Position numbers and translations under genes: made by a program. Shown here piece after piece: positions 21,181 through 29,736 of a stretch of 64,000 nt of DNA. The DNA lies in NCBI RefSeq assembly GCF_002939945.1, contig NZ_MDEB01000001.1, positions 793,605-857,604 of the forward strand, read 5' to 3'. The notes beneath the pieces were generated by a model. The model was not told the DNA's origin and searched no databases. It was given only the letters and a program-made list of their open reading frames with translations. Numbering within the stretch: the stretch's first letter is position 1; the number at the start of each line of letters is the position of its first letter. This DNA is from Xanthomonas arboricola pv. populi. Lineage in GTDB: Bacteria > Pseudomonadota > Gammaproteobacteria > Xanthomonadales > Xanthomonadaceae.

Positions 21181-22476
21181 ATGAGAGATCGGTATCGGCA
21201 GATCGTGGCCCTGTCCCGCGACTGCATCAAGGAGATCGACCTCGACGGGCGGATTACCGCGATCAACGTCAATGGCCTGACAGAATTGGGTGCCGGCCAC
21301 CAGGATCAGCTGATTGCGCGGCCATGGCGCGATCTATGGCCACCGGAGGCGGCCGAGCTGGTGGACGCGGCGATCGCCGGCTCCCGCGCCGGTTCGATCC
21401 AGGAATTCGAAGCCGCCAGCGTGAACTTCGCCGGCGTGCGCCAGACCTGGCAGGTCGTCACAAGCCCGCTGTTCGATGCGCTTGGCAAGGTCGAAGCGAT
21501 CCTGGCGGTGAGCAGGAACATCTCCGACCGCCGGGCGCTGGAGACCGCCTTTCGCACACTGGATTCGACCCTGGCGGCAGAGCGCGCATTCTCCAACGGC
21601 GCGCTGCGACTGGCGCGCGCGCGCGAACATTCGCTGTCGAGCGAACTGCACAGCCTGCGCGACCTGCAAGAGCGCATCGAAGGCGATCTGGACATCGCGC
21701 GCGCCGCGCAAGGCGCTGCCGAAAAGATTTCCGAGCAGGCGCAAAAAGGCGAAGCGGTAGGACAACTGCTGGCCGGCGTTGTGCACGATTTGAACAACGT
21801 CCTGCAGGCCGCCACCTCGGCCATCGACCTGGTGGTACGGCGCGCCCGGATCGACGCGCACGACGCCCAGCTGTTGCGCGTGGCCGACGCGGCGCTTCAA
21901 CATGGCACGGTCATGGCACAGCGCCTGGTCGGGTTCTCCCGGCAATACCCGTACAGCCCGGAAGCGGTGGATCTGGCCGCCTTGACCGAACAGCTCGGCC
22001 CGTTGCTAGAACAGGTGATCGGCGCAGATCTGCAGTTGCAGGTGCGCACCACCGAAGGTGGATGCTGCGCAATGCTCGATCGCCACACGGTGGAACGCGC
22101 CATCTTGAACCTGGTAATCAACTCCCGCGATGCCTGCCAAGGTGGCGGCGTCATTCGCGTGGAGACGGGCGATGCCGTGGTCGCTGAAGAACAGGCCAGC
22201 CTCACCAGGCCGGCCGGGCGCTACGTCACCCTCGCCGTGGCCGACAACGGGCATGGCATGGATGCGCACGTGCAGGCGCATCTGTTCGAAGCGTATTTCA
22301 CCACCAAGGATGCCGACAAAGGCGCGGGCCTGGGGCTGGCGCAGGTGTATAGCGCGGTCCGTCAGGCAGGCGGCTTTGTCGAAGTGACATCGGCGCCCGG
22401 CCAGGGCGCGCGCTTTACGCTGGCGTTTCCGCGCATGCAGCAAAGCCAGGCGCCCGCGCCCGCTGCATCGCCGTAA
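21181..22476 (+). CDS. Soluble PAS-domain sensor histidine kinase
   Basis: A 431-aa cytosolic kinase with no transmembrane segment. An N-terminal PAS domain (about 1-120: SRDCIKEIDLDGRITAINVN to VSRNISDRRAL) is followed by a coiled-coil linker (120-190). The phospho-acceptor is in VVHDLNNVLQA (H202), a variant H-box with HDLNN. The ATPase domain has N-box LNLVINSRDA, G1 VADNGHGMD and G2 GAGLGLAQVY. No response regulator is adjacent, so the partner is unknown. The gene is single, with the next gene convergent 110 bp away. Confidence 0.93.
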   Translation: MRDRYRQIVALSRDCIKEIDLDGRITAINVNGLTELGAGHQDQLIARPWRDLWPPEAAELVDAAIAGSRAGSIQEFEAASVNFAGVRQTWQVVTSPLFDALGKVEAILAVSRNISDRRALETAFRTLDSTLAAERAFSNGALRLARAREHSLSSELHSLRDLQERIEGDLDIARAAQGAAEKISEQAQKGEAVGQLLAGVVHDLNNVLQAATSAIDLVVRRARIDAHDAQLLRVADAALQHGTVMAQRLVGFSRQYPYSPEAVDLAALTEQLGPLLEQVIGADLQLQVRTTEGGCCAMLDRHTVERAILNLVINSRDACQGGGVIRVETGDAVVAEEQASLTRPAGRYVTLAVADNGHGMDAHVQAHLFEAYFTTKDADKGAGLGLAQVYSAVRQAGGFVEVTSAPGQGARFTLAFPRMQQSQAPAPAASP

Positions 22477-22586
22477 GGCGGCCATGGCTGCCGTCGCCCG
22501 CAGCCACTCGGCGCATCGCATCACCATGGGGCGTATCGAAAGCGCCGCCCGACGCAACCAGGAATGTCTTCCTGCGCATGCTGGGC

Positions 22587-23024
22587 CTATCCCCTGGCGT
22601 GGGGAGACACTGTCAGGCGCGACCACATCAGCCAGACAATCGCGGCGCAGGCACTGCCTGCCGCCAGCCCACACTGCAGCAGCGTCAGCATCACCGCGCG
22701 ATCGGACATCATCGACCAGCCGCCGATGATCGCCAGCAGCAGCACCATCACCCCGGCCGAGAGCAGACCGCTCAACGCACCGATGCCAACATGGGCCAGC
22801 AGGTTGGGCCGGCGCCCGCGGTACAGCCAGGCGCATATGCGCGCGCACAGCCATCCCGCGGCAGCGCAGGCAATCACCGGCAGCACCAGCCCATACGACC
22901 AGGCGACAATCGGCAATACAGCCTGGAGATCGAGCCGGCTCCACCGCACCAGGCCCAGCAGCCCGCCCAGCGGAGGACCGAGGATCGCAAAGACGCCGAC
23001 CTGGCCCAGGATGGAATGCCGCAT
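22587..23024 (-). CDS. Small four-helix membrane protein, unknown function
   Basis: A 145-aa, very hydrophobic protein with four predicted membrane spans: VFAILGPPLGGLLGLV, LPIVAWSYGLVLPVIACAAA, LSAGVMVLLLAIIGGW and LAAGSACAAIVWLMW. The ATG at 23024 is chosen because GGAG lies 5 nt upstream; a longer frame from 23207 has no membrane or family signature in its extra part. It is the last host gene before the left prophage boundary. I do not recognise the family. Confidence 0.65.
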   Translation of the reverse strand: MRHSILGQVGVFAILGPPLGGLLGLVRWSRLDLQAVLPIVAWSYGLVLPVIACAAAGWLCARICAWLYRGRRPNLLAHVGIGALSGLLSAGVMVLLLAIIGGWSMMSDRAVMLTLLQCGLAAGSACAAIVWLMWSRLTVSPHARG

Positions 23025-23213
23025 GACTCCAGACACATCAGTCCTCATTCGCGTCCGCTCGTCGGTGCGTGGGCGCCCTGCGATTGCGCACCCGACGCAG
23101 GCAAGGCATCGCGCCGAGCCGGAATGGTCACTACGGTCGCGCGGCCGCCGACCGAGACGACAACAACGCTGCAGCCAGTTCCTTGCGCCATCCCTATTCC
23201 TCAGCACAAAAAG

Positions 23214-23245
23214 AAAAGCACCTAGGCTGCTGCCTAAGTGCTTTT
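23214..23245 (-). terminator. Displaced host terminator of tRNA-Lys at attL
   Basis: On the minus strand AAAAGCACTTAGGC AGCA GCCTAGGTGCTTTT forms a 14-bp stem with one mismatch and a T-tract. It sits right behind the tRNA-Lys 3' fragment and was probably the original terminator of the tRNA operon before integration. Confidence 0.8.
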
Positions 23246-23247
23246 GT

Positions 23248-23294
23248 TTGGTGGGCCGTCAAGGATTCGAACCTTGGACCTATTGATTAAGAGT
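23248..23294. repeat. attL: 47-bp copy of the tRNA-Lys 3' half
   Basis: Identical to 61214-61260. The sequence covers CCA, acceptor, T-arm and variable loop, ending just past the anticodon (AAG on the plus strand is CTT). It then diverges (GAGTAAAC here versus GAGTCAAC in the intact tRNA). This is the displaced host 3' end left by integration at the anticodon loop. Confidence 0.95.
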
Positions 23295-23456
23295 AAACAC
23301 GTTTTTGTTTCAAAATCAAGTAGATATTTGGAATTTTTTTCCCGCGCCGCGTATCGAACGCCTTAGTGCTACAAGGCTTCCCAGGTGAATTCTCCCGGCG
23401 ACATGGGGCGATAAGTGGCAGCCCGCCTGTGCTGGAGTCCTCCTAACGTATTCCGC

Positions 23457-25697
23457 TTAGAACTCTTGCCAGCTTGCTTCATGGCTTGCTGCCAGGGGCA
23501 CAACACGTAGCTTTGATTTCGGACTTGGCACTGCCACGGAGGCTTTCCCCTTCACCGCGGTGGACGAACGGGTAGTAGAAGAAGCCGTAGTGGGTGCGGC
23601 CGTTTCCTCGATTTTGAACACGGCAACCGCCTCGGTCAGGCCAACTGCCTGTTCTTCCAGCGCACGTGCAGCGGCGGTGGCTTCTTCCACCAGGGCTGCG
23701 TTCTGCTGGGTGGTTTCGTCCATCTGGGTGATGGTCTGGTTGACCTGTTCGATGCCGGCCGATTGTTCCTGCGAGGCAGCGGAGATCTCACCCATGATGT
23801 CGGTGACGCGCTGCACGCTGGCCACCACTTCGCCCATGGTCTTGCCGGCGGTGTTCACCAGCGCGGAGCCTTCGGCCACGCGCTGCACGGAGTCGTCGAT
23901 GAGGTCCTTGATCTCCTTGGCCGCACCCGACGAACGCTGGGCCAGCGTCCGCACTTCCGAGGCGACCACCGCAAAGCCGCGGCCCTGCTCACCGGCACGT
24001 GCCGCTTCCACTGCGGCATTCAAGGCCAAAATGTTGGTCTGGAAGGCGATGCCGTCGATGACCGAGATGATGTCGGCGATCTTCTTGGACGAGGCTTCGA
24101 TGCCGGACATGGTGTCGACCACCTTGTTGACCACTTCGCCGCCTTGCACCGCCACGCTGGCGGCACCGATGGCGAGCTGGTTGGCCTGACGCGCACCCGC
24201 GGCATTCTGTTTGACGGTGGAGGTGAGCTCCTCCATCGAGGCAGCGGTTTCTTCGAGATTGGCGGCCTGTTGTTCAGTGCGCTGCGATAGATCCTGGTTG
24301 CCGGCAGCGATTTCGCTGGCCGCGCCGTTGATCGAGATGGCCGAGGTCTTGATGCTGCCCACGATCTCGGCCAACTGTGTGGCGGTGGCATTGGCGTCGT
24401 CGCGCATCTGTGCGAACACGCCGCGGAACTCGCCGCTCATGCGTGCGGTGAGGTCGCCCGCAGCGATGGACTGCAGCAGGCCGGACAGCGATTGCAAGTT
24501 GCCATCGGCGGTGGCCATCAAGGTGTTGAGGCTGTCCACCATCACGCGGAAGTCGTACTGGAAGCGCTCGGCATCGCCACGAGCGCTGAAGTCGCCGTTG
24601 GCTGCGGCCTGTGCCAATTGCTTGATCTCCCCATTCATCGCGCCGAGGTTGGCCTTGACCTGCGCCATGGTGTCGGTGAACACGGCCTTTTCGCCCGGCA
24701 GCTTGCTCATGTCGTCGCTGAGGTCGCCAATGGCATAGCGCCCCATGATGCGTGCCAGATCGGTCTGCACGGCGACGTGCGAGGCCACCAGCAGGTTGGT
24801 GTCGTTGGCCATGCGACCGTAGTCGCCCGGGAATGCGGAGGCATCGATACGGAAGCTGATCTGGCCATCGTCATGCCGCTTGGCCATGTCGGTCTGCGCG
24901 GCGATGAGGTTACGTAGCTGTAGCTGCATCTTCTCCATTGCCTGCAACAGACGCCCTGTCTCATCCGTAGCAACACTATGCACATCGTTGTTTAAATTGC
25001 CTGCGGCAATGGATTCTGCAGTTTGGGTAGCTTGGCTCAGCGGCGCAGTGAGGCTCCGCGTAATTAGCCAAGCCAGTAGCGCACTGATCAATAGAGCTGC
25101 GGTGCCACCGGTCGTGAGGATAATCTTGCCACGGTGCATCGATGCTAATGCTGCGGCATATGCGTCCTGGCTGAGCTGACGCTCTAACGACGCATTGGCA
25201 CGGATAGCCGCCTGCTGCTCGTCCATTGCAACCGCGCCCGCTCCCACAAGAATCGCCTTTGCCTCGTCGTTCTGATCGCGGCCGCCGTACTCAAGCACTT
25301 GATTGTTGTACTTGACTGACACGTCGCGCTTCTCGTTCACAAGCCTAAGCGCTCCTTTCTCTGCATCACTGCTAGGCAGGGCAGCTAGAGCATCATGGGC
25401 GTCTTTGTAGCGCTTACGATTGGTCTCAACTAGTGCCATCGCTCGGCGATTACCCTCTTCGCCATCGACCATCACGATGTCGCGCAGGCTGATCGCCACA
25501 TTGGTATTTGCATCGAGCATTTCGTTTGAGAGTTGAATGCGCTCCATGTTGCTGTTGACAATCGCATCAAGCTCGGTGCGAGCGTTGGACATGGCCATTA
25601 GGCCAGTGGCAACAAGCAAGCCCGACAGCAAAATCAAAAGGCCGAAAGCCATGCCCAAGCGGCGGCCAACGTTAAGGCGTTGCAGGAAAGCGTTCAT
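23457..25697 (-). CDS. Methyl-accepting chemotaxis protein with C-terminal CheR-type pentapeptide
   Basis: A 746-aa transmembrane chemoreceptor. TM1 is at about 13-36 ([21 protein letters not shown]). A periplasmic four-helix-bundle-type ligand domain (about 37-190) follows, then TM2 (about 192-214: [21 protein letters not shown]) and HAMP-like segments. The cytoplasmic signalling coil carries the hairpin tip [20 protein letters not shown] preceded by [33 protein letters not shown] in outline. The extreme C-terminus is SWQEF, like the xWxxF tether that binds CheR and CheB. GAGGAC supports the ATG at 25697; a TTG one codon earlier is less likely. It lies inside the att boundaries, with no chemotaxis gene nearby. 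Confidence 0.93.
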   Translation of the reverse strand: MNAFLQRLNVGRRLGMAFGLLILLSGLLVATGLMAMSNARTELDAIVNSNMERIQLSNEMLDANTNVAISLRDIVMVDGEEGNRRAMALVETNRKRYKDAHDALAALPSSDAEKGALRLVNEKRDVSVKYNNQVLEYGGRDQNDEAKAILVGAGAVAMDEQQAAIRANASLERQLSQDAYAAALASMHRGKIILTTGGTAALLISALLAWLITRSLTAPLSQATQTAESIAAGNLNNDVHSVATDETGRLLQAMEKMQLQLRNLIAAQTDMAKRHDDGQISFRIDASAFPGDYGRMANDTNLLVASHVAVQTDLARIMGRYAIGDLSDDMSKLPGEKAVFTDTMAQVKANLGAMNGEIKQLAQAAANGDFSARGDAERFQYDFRVMVDSLNTLMATADGNLQSLSGLLQSIAAGDLTARMSGEFRGVFAQMRDDANATATQLAEIVGSIKTSAISINGAASEIAAGNQDLSQRTEQQAANLEETAASMEELTSTVKQNAAGARQANQLAIGAASVAVQGGEVVNKVVDTMSGIEASSKKIADIISVIDGIAFQTNILALNAAVEAARAGEQGRGFAVVASEVRTLAQRSSGAAKEIKDLIDDSVQRVAEGSALVNTAGKTMGEVVASVQRVTDIMGEISAASQEQSAGIEQVNQTITQMDETTQQNAALVEEATAAARALEEQAVGLTEAVAVFKIEETAAPTTASSTTRSSTAVKGKASVAVPSPKSKLRVVPLAASHEASWQEF

Positions 25698-26718
25698 CAA
25701 ATGTCCTCGGCACTGTGGGTGGGCTCAGTTGCAATAAATGCTTCATCGAGCGTCTAGCCCAGCTAGCGGCCTCCAGAGCTTTCTCTAAAGTGCTCGTATG
25801 CATAATGGTCATCTCAGCTTCACTGCATCGCATCGGGTCGCCCAGTTCGCTGGGTAATCGCCGATTCGTGCGAGGTACTGCTAGGCTCGGAACAAGCGGG
25901 TGGCAGTCGTAGCCGGCTTGGGCATCGCGGCAAGACCCCCTCTCCGGACGGTTCACTTCCTCCCTGGCTGATCTTCCCCGCGCCACTTGTTGATAGCGCC
26001 AAGGCCTCATTGAAGGGCCGGCCCCTACCCTCCTGTGTGACCCGGCCATGCACTCAGGTGCTGCGCTGCGCATGGATGCGCAGATCTCCGACGAGGCGAG
26101 CGGCCTGGACAATACAGCCGGGCAAATTGGGGCAATTTTGGAAGCGGCCATCGGGGTGAGGTAATTTAGGTAATCGGCCTGAAAAACAGAACATTTTTTC
26201 TTGCATATCAAATGCTTATATGAAATCTCTAAAGGTAATAAAAGAGTAATTTCAAGGTAACCCCATTGCCTTTTGGCCAGGTAATCTGACAGTCGAAAAA
26301 ATCCTTATAAATCAAAGAGATTACCTTTTAGAAGCTAAGAGATTACCTTTGATCACCTCAAAAGGTAATCAGCTATTTTCCTTTAAAATCAACCCCCTAT
26401 GCCGGATAGCAGTGGGGAAATTACCGATTACCCTATCCCGATGGCCACATCGAAATTCCCGCACTCACTGGACCTGGTTCTAGTGATCCCAAACCGTCGA
26501 ACCAGACCCCCGTCTCATGCAGGGTTCCGCAGGGACTGCAAGCAGGTGACAAGGCGCCGCAGCGCCAATGCAGGCGGTCTGTTTCCGCCGGTGCAGGCGT
26601 GCAGCGAAACCCACCCATGAAGACCGCAGGCGTGGCGGGGCGACGATTGCGCGCCAGGCCTCCCAGGTATTGGATCTCGGCGGACCGCCCGCACCCAAAG
26701 GGCTGGTAGGATCAGGCA
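25698..26718. other. About 1 kb without a confident gene, partly AT-rich
   Basis: From 25698 to about 26130 the sequence is GC-rich with no family I recognise. From 26140 to 26400 it becomes clearly AT-rich and carries the AGGTAAT repeats. An open frame begins at 26399 (MPDSSGEITDYPIPMATSKF) just behind the repeats, but after about 35 codons it loses coding character, so it may be the stump of a gene. A 7-bp inverted repeat, CTGGTTC / GAACCAG, lies near 26472-26504. Confidence 0.5.
26159..26369. repeat. Cluster of AGGTAAT iteron-like repeats
   Basis: Exact AGGTAAT occurs on the plus strand at 26159, 26168, 26233, 26279 and 26363, and on the minus strand (ATTACCT) at 26320 and 26342. Near copies are at 26244 (GAGTAAT) and 26255 (AGGTAAC), and ATTACC recurs at 26420 and 26427. 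Several copies extend to AGGTAATC or AAAGGTAAT. The surrounding DNA is AT-rich. Repeated sites of one protein (repressor, replication initiator or partition protein) are the simplest reading. Confidence 0.7.
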
Positions 26719-27723
26719 ATGGGACATCCCACGGATACAACCAGCGACGATGGCACGCCAGCGGAAGCCGAAGGCGCCCCTTTGTTGACGGGGCCAAAGC
26801 GCCAGCACTTCTTACCCCGCTTTTACCTGAAGGGTTTCACTGGGGACGATGAGTTGCTGTCGGTATACGACCGCACTACAGGCCAGGTACGCAGACAATC
26901 GCCCGATAACACTGCGGTAACCGGGCACCTTTACACGCTGACTGATGATCAAGGACGCAAGCGCTTTGAGTTGGAAGCGACGCTAGCCGCTATTGAAGGC
27001 GACGCTTCTAATCACCTACCAACCCTCATAGAAGGATCCCCACTATCGGAGGACGCGCGCCTAGCTCTGTCATATTTTTTTGCGGCAATGGCAGTACGAA
27101 CTCCGGAATTTATCCAAAGCATTCAGCACGCCAATGGCCAACTACTCAAGCGCGTTTCGCAAATCATGCTCAGCACTCCCGAGCAGGCGATGAAAGCACT
27201 GAGAGCGAAACCGGCTAATTTCGAAAAAAGCGATGCTGAGCTCTTCGATGATGCGCTCAGGCTCGTGGACTTCATGGAGGAAGACCAATTCGAAGTGATC
27301 ACTGCCCATAGCGAGGCAGTTCTTACCGCCCTTCCGCTAGCCGACACCGTCGCGCCTATCTTCTTCCGGCGCAGTTGGACCATACTTGAAGCCCCACGTG
27401 GAAGTTCGTTTGTAACAACGGACGCAGCCATGATGCTGACATCGCTAGCTAGGCGCCCTCATAGGTTTGGGCTGGGGCACGGGTCGCCTGATGCACTGAC
27501 GCTCCTGCCACTATCCAGTGGATATGCGATAGCCATGTTTGGAACGGGCCCCGCAATTAATAGATGGCGAATAGACAGCCAAAAGGTCCGTGAAATCAAT
27601 CTAAGTCTGGCTGATCACGCGCAAAGGTTCCTGTTCGCGCGTGATGATCGTCATGCAGCAGCTGTCAGTCGTGCCGCACGAATGAAAGAGAACAGTTGGA
27701 AGCCGAGGTTTCACGTTGGTTAA
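26719..27723 (+). CDS. DUF4238 domain protein
   Basis: A 334-aa soluble protein with the DUF4238 opening KRQHFLPRFYLKGFT (about residues 27-41) and the later family motif SFVTTDAAM. There is no signal peptide or membrane span. The function of DUF4238 is not established. Base composition is lower in GC than the phage late genes. It is transcribed toward the methyltransferase gene and convergent with it, at the left end of the prophage, a usual place for cargo genes. A role in phage-phage competition is possible but only by position. Confidence 0.8.
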   Translation: MGHPTDTTSDDGTPAEAEGAPLLTGPKRQHFLPRFYLKGFTGDDELLSVYDRTTGQVRRQSPDNTAVTGHLYTLTDDQGRKRFELEATLAAIEGDASNHLPTLIEGSPLSEDARLALSYFFAAMAVRTPEFIQSIQHANGQLLKRVSQIMLSTPEQAMKALRAKPANFEKSDAELFDDALRLVDFMEEDQFEVITAHSEAVLTALPLADTVAPIFFRRSWTILEAPRGSSFVTTDAAMMLTSLARRPHRFGLGHGSPDALTLLPLSSGYAIAMFGTGPAINRWRIDSQKVREINLSLADHAQRFLFARDDRHAAAVSRAARMKENSWKPRFHVG

Positions 27724-27798
27724 CGTCGCCTCCGCAAGCAGGCCGTTGCAGAATCTACTTAGATGTATGCATCTAACAACAAGGTTCTCACGACGGAT

Positions 27799-27820
27799 GG
27801 GGCGAGTGTGAACTCGCCCC
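27799..27820. terminator. Hairpin between convergent DUF4238 and methyltransferase genes
   Basis: A 9-bp perfect stem, GGGGCGAGT (27799-27807) with ACTCGCCCC (27812-27820). There is no T-tract, so it may end transcription weakly from both sides or serve another role. Confidence 0.45.
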
Positions 27821-27826
27821 AAGGCG

Positions 27827-28534
27827 TCACCTCACCAGCCGTGATCGCGCTACCTGAATGTAGTTTTCGGACATTTCAATACCCGTCCAGCAGAAGCCCT
27901 CTACATCGGCGGCGAGCAGCGTAGTTCCGCTGCCAGCGAACGGGTCGAGAACGCGCCCGCCTGCCTCGCAGATCCGCACCAGCTGCCGCATCAATTCGGT
28001 GGGCTTGCCGGTCAGGTGGTGCTTGTCGGCTTTACGCACCGACTCACGGATGACACCTGGCAGCACCGGCGCACGGCGATCCAGCGGCATGTTGCCCTTG
28101 CTGCCCCAGACGATGTATTCGGCCTGGTTGCGGAAACGGCCCAGTTGCGGCCGCACGCCTTCGGTCTTGTCCCAGACAGTGATGCCGCGCCAGGTGAAGC
28201 CGGCGATCTGCAGCGCGTCAGTGGTCAGCGGCAGCTGCCGCCAGTCGGTGAACAGCAGCACCGGTGCGCCGTCCTTGAGCACGCGCGCGCACTCGGACAG
28301 CCACAGGTGCATCCACTTCAGGTGCGAGCGCTGGTCGCGTTCGTCGCCGACGAAGTCGGCATGCAGTTGCGCGCCACCGCCCTGAACGTACTTTGCCGAG
28401 GGCGGCTTGGCCCGCGCGGCGGCATGCAGCCCACCGCTGGCATAGGGCGGATCAGTGATCAGCGCGTCGAACGAATTCGCTTCGAGCGTGGGCAGGATGG
28501 TCAGGGCGTCGCCCTGCAGGAGCTGGTTTTTCAT
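27827..28534 (-). CDS. Phage DNA methyltransferase (N6-adenine or N4-cytosine, beta-class order)
   Basis: A 235-aa DNA methyltransferase. The catalytic motif IV DPPY (ALITDPPYASGG) is near residue 30 and the SAM-binding motif I VLDPFAGSGTTLLAA lies at the C-terminal end. This order (IV before I) defines the beta class. GKPTELMRQLVRICEAGG precedes motif I, as usual. No restriction enzyme is nearby, so it is an orphan enzyme, probably protecting phage DNA. Its ribosome-binding site AAGAAGG is part of an inverted repeat, and the start lies inside the com gene, suggesting control of translation by Com. It is the last gene of the leftward P-Q-com operon. Confidence 0.9.
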   Translation of the reverse strand: MKNQLLQGDALTILPTLEANSFDALITDPPYASGGLHAAARAKPPSAKYVQGGGAQLHADFVGDERDQRSHLKWMHLWLSECARVLKDGAPVLLFTDWRQLPLTTDALQIAGFTWRGITVWDKTEGVRPQLGRFRNQAEYIVWGSKGNMPLDRRAPVLPGVIRESVRKADKHHLTGKPTELMRQLVRICEAGGRVLDPFAGSGTTLLAADVEGFCWTGIEMSENYIQVARSRLVR

Positions 28535-28697
28535 GGTGAGAGCCTTCTTGGATTCGCTCGCGGCGATCGGAGGTGAGGCTCTCGGCCTTCAGGTGATTGA
28601 GCGTGCCGCAACGCGGGCACTTGATTTGGATTTCATCGAAGGCGCCGGCCTTGAACAGCAGGCGGGCGCATTCGCCACAACGGAGGTTCTTGAGCAT
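28452..28697 (-). CDS. com: Mu Com-like zinc-finger translational regulator
   Basis: An 81-aa protein starting MLKNLRCGECARLLFKAG, with a second CxxC pair in IQIKCPRCGTLN. This closely matches the pattern of phage Mu Com (CxxC-x15-20-CxxC, LLFKA). Mu Com binds the mom mRNA and opens a stem-loop that hides the mom start. Here com overlaps the first 83 bp of a DNA methyltransferase gene in another frame. The basic C-terminal tail (RRERIQEGSHHEK) is encoded across the hairpin region. It lies 25 bp behind Q, in the same operon. Confidence 0.85.
   Translation of the reverse strand: MLKNLRCGECARLLFKAGAFDEIQIKCPRCGTLNHLKAESLTSDRRERIQEGSHHEKPAPAGRRPDHPAHARSEFVRRADH
28535..28583 (-). promoter_or_regulatory. 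Start-occluding hairpin before the methyltransferase ATG
   Basis: In the mRNA GAGAGCC (28577-28583) is complementary over 7 bp to GGCUCUC (28538-28544). The second arm begins inside the ribosome-binding site AAGAAGG and ends 3 nt before the AUG (28534). Pairing would hide the start. This is the arrangement Com relieves in Mu mom. Confidence 0.55.
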
Positions 28698-28722
28698 TGC
28701 GTGGTCTTGCAGTGGGAAAGGA

Positions 28723-29736
28723 TTACGCGGCCGCTGGCGGCGCATAGGGGGTGAAGGCGATCACCTCATCGCCCACCCAGTCGTTGATCTTCAACATGCG
28801 CGCTTGCAGCGGTTCCAGCTCGTTGGCGGCCCACACAGCTGCAGCCTCACGGATCGAGCCGAAGCCGCCTGCGTTCTGCGGCACGATGCCCATGAGTTGC
28901 GGCGGGATACGCAGCGCGGCCAGCATGTCGTCGCGGGTGATGCCTTTGATGCCGCTGAACTCATCCTTGGCCGCCACCTCGCTGACGGGGATCAGCTTCA
29001 GGCCGTCCTTGTTGCCGCCGGGCGAGTACAGGAACAGGTTGCGGAAGTTGCCCGGCCCCTTGGCGCCCTTCATGGCGTTGCGCAGCGCGTCGACGTCTTC
29101 CTGGCTCTGCTGCGGGTCGGTCAGGTAGAGGATGAAACCGGCATGCGAGCCGTTGTTGTAGTACTTGCGGCGGAACAGCGTGGCCGACTCGTTGAGCAGC
29201 GCCGACTGCATCGCCGGCATCCACTCAGGCAGGCCGTAGAGTTCCTGATCGACATCGGCTTCGCGCAGCTGGAACACGCTGCCCGGCTCGAACACGTGCT
29301 CGTCGTGCCAGGTGCGCACTTGGAAGTACTCGCCCTCAGTGATGCCGCGCCGCATGTACTTGGACAACGGCGCAGTCAACGACAGCGCACCACCCATGCG
29401 GTTGCGGCGGCGCTCAAGGTAGCCATTGCCCAGCGTGATCCAGTCCAGCGACAACTGCTCGAAGGCCTCGCGGGTCAGCAGCCGGTGCGGCTTGAAGGTA
29501 CGCGCCAGCATGTTGCGCTTGAAGATCAGCCCGGACTGCAGAAACGGATTGCTGCGCGTGGTCTTGGACAGGCCATCCAGGGCCACCGGCGGCTCGTACC
29601 AACGTCCGTTCTGCCAGCACTCCAGATAGTCCAGCACGCCGCGCCCATCGAGCACCGGCGTCGGGTCGCCAAAGGTGAAGGCTTCGCTGCGTGCGGGCAC
29701 TGCAGGCGCGGTCGCGGGCAGCTGGTCGGTCAACAT
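28723..29736 (-). CDS. Q: Phage portal protein (P2 gpQ family)
   Basis: A 337-aa portal vertex protein, the dodecameric DNA entry ring. Family stretches include FTFGDPTPVLDGRGVLDYLE, LSLDWITLGNGYLERRRNRMG, KYYNNGSHAGFILYLTDP, FLYSPGGNKDGLKLIPVSE and RIPPQLMGIVPQNAGGFGSI. The length is usual (about 340 aa). The ATG at 29736 overlaps the terminase stop (TGATG). It is transcribed leftward with P, as in P2, and is followed by com and the methyltransferase. Confidence 0.95.
   Translation of the reverse strand: MLTDQLPATAPAVPARSEAFTFGDPTPVLDGRGVLDYLECWQNGRWYEPPVALDGLSKTTRSNPFLQSGLIFKRNMLARTFKPHRLLTREAFEQLSLDWITLGNGYLERRRNRMGGALSLTAPLSKYMRRGITEGEYFQVRTWHDEHVFEPGSVFQLREADVDQELYGLPEWMPAMQSALLNESATLFRRKYYNNGSHAGFILYLTDPQQSQEDVDALRNAMKGAKGPGNFRNLFLYSPGGNKDGLKLIPVSEVAAKDEFSGIKGITRDDMLAALRIPPQLMGIVPQNAGGFGSIREAAAVWAANELEPLQARMLKINDWVGDEVIAFTPYAPPAAA

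Noticed and set aside
21181..22476. PAS histidine kinase as part of the prophage
   Set aside because: It lies left of attL, with host-like composition and no phage neighbours.
25820..26053. Minus-strand open frame of 77 codons behind the MCP start
   Set aside because: No ribosome-binding site, no family match and a low-complexity translation. It could be part of a non-coding RNA or intron remnant, but nothing supports that.
27799..27820. Hairpin considered as the phage cos site
   Set aside because: The position between att and the packaging genes fits, but the sequence is a plain palindrome and I could not match a cos consensus. Terminase cleavage data would be needed.
27827..28534. A restriction-modification system around the phage methyltransferase
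   Set aside because: No endonuclease gene flanks it. The neighbours are com and portal on one side and DUF4238 on the other, so it is an orphan.
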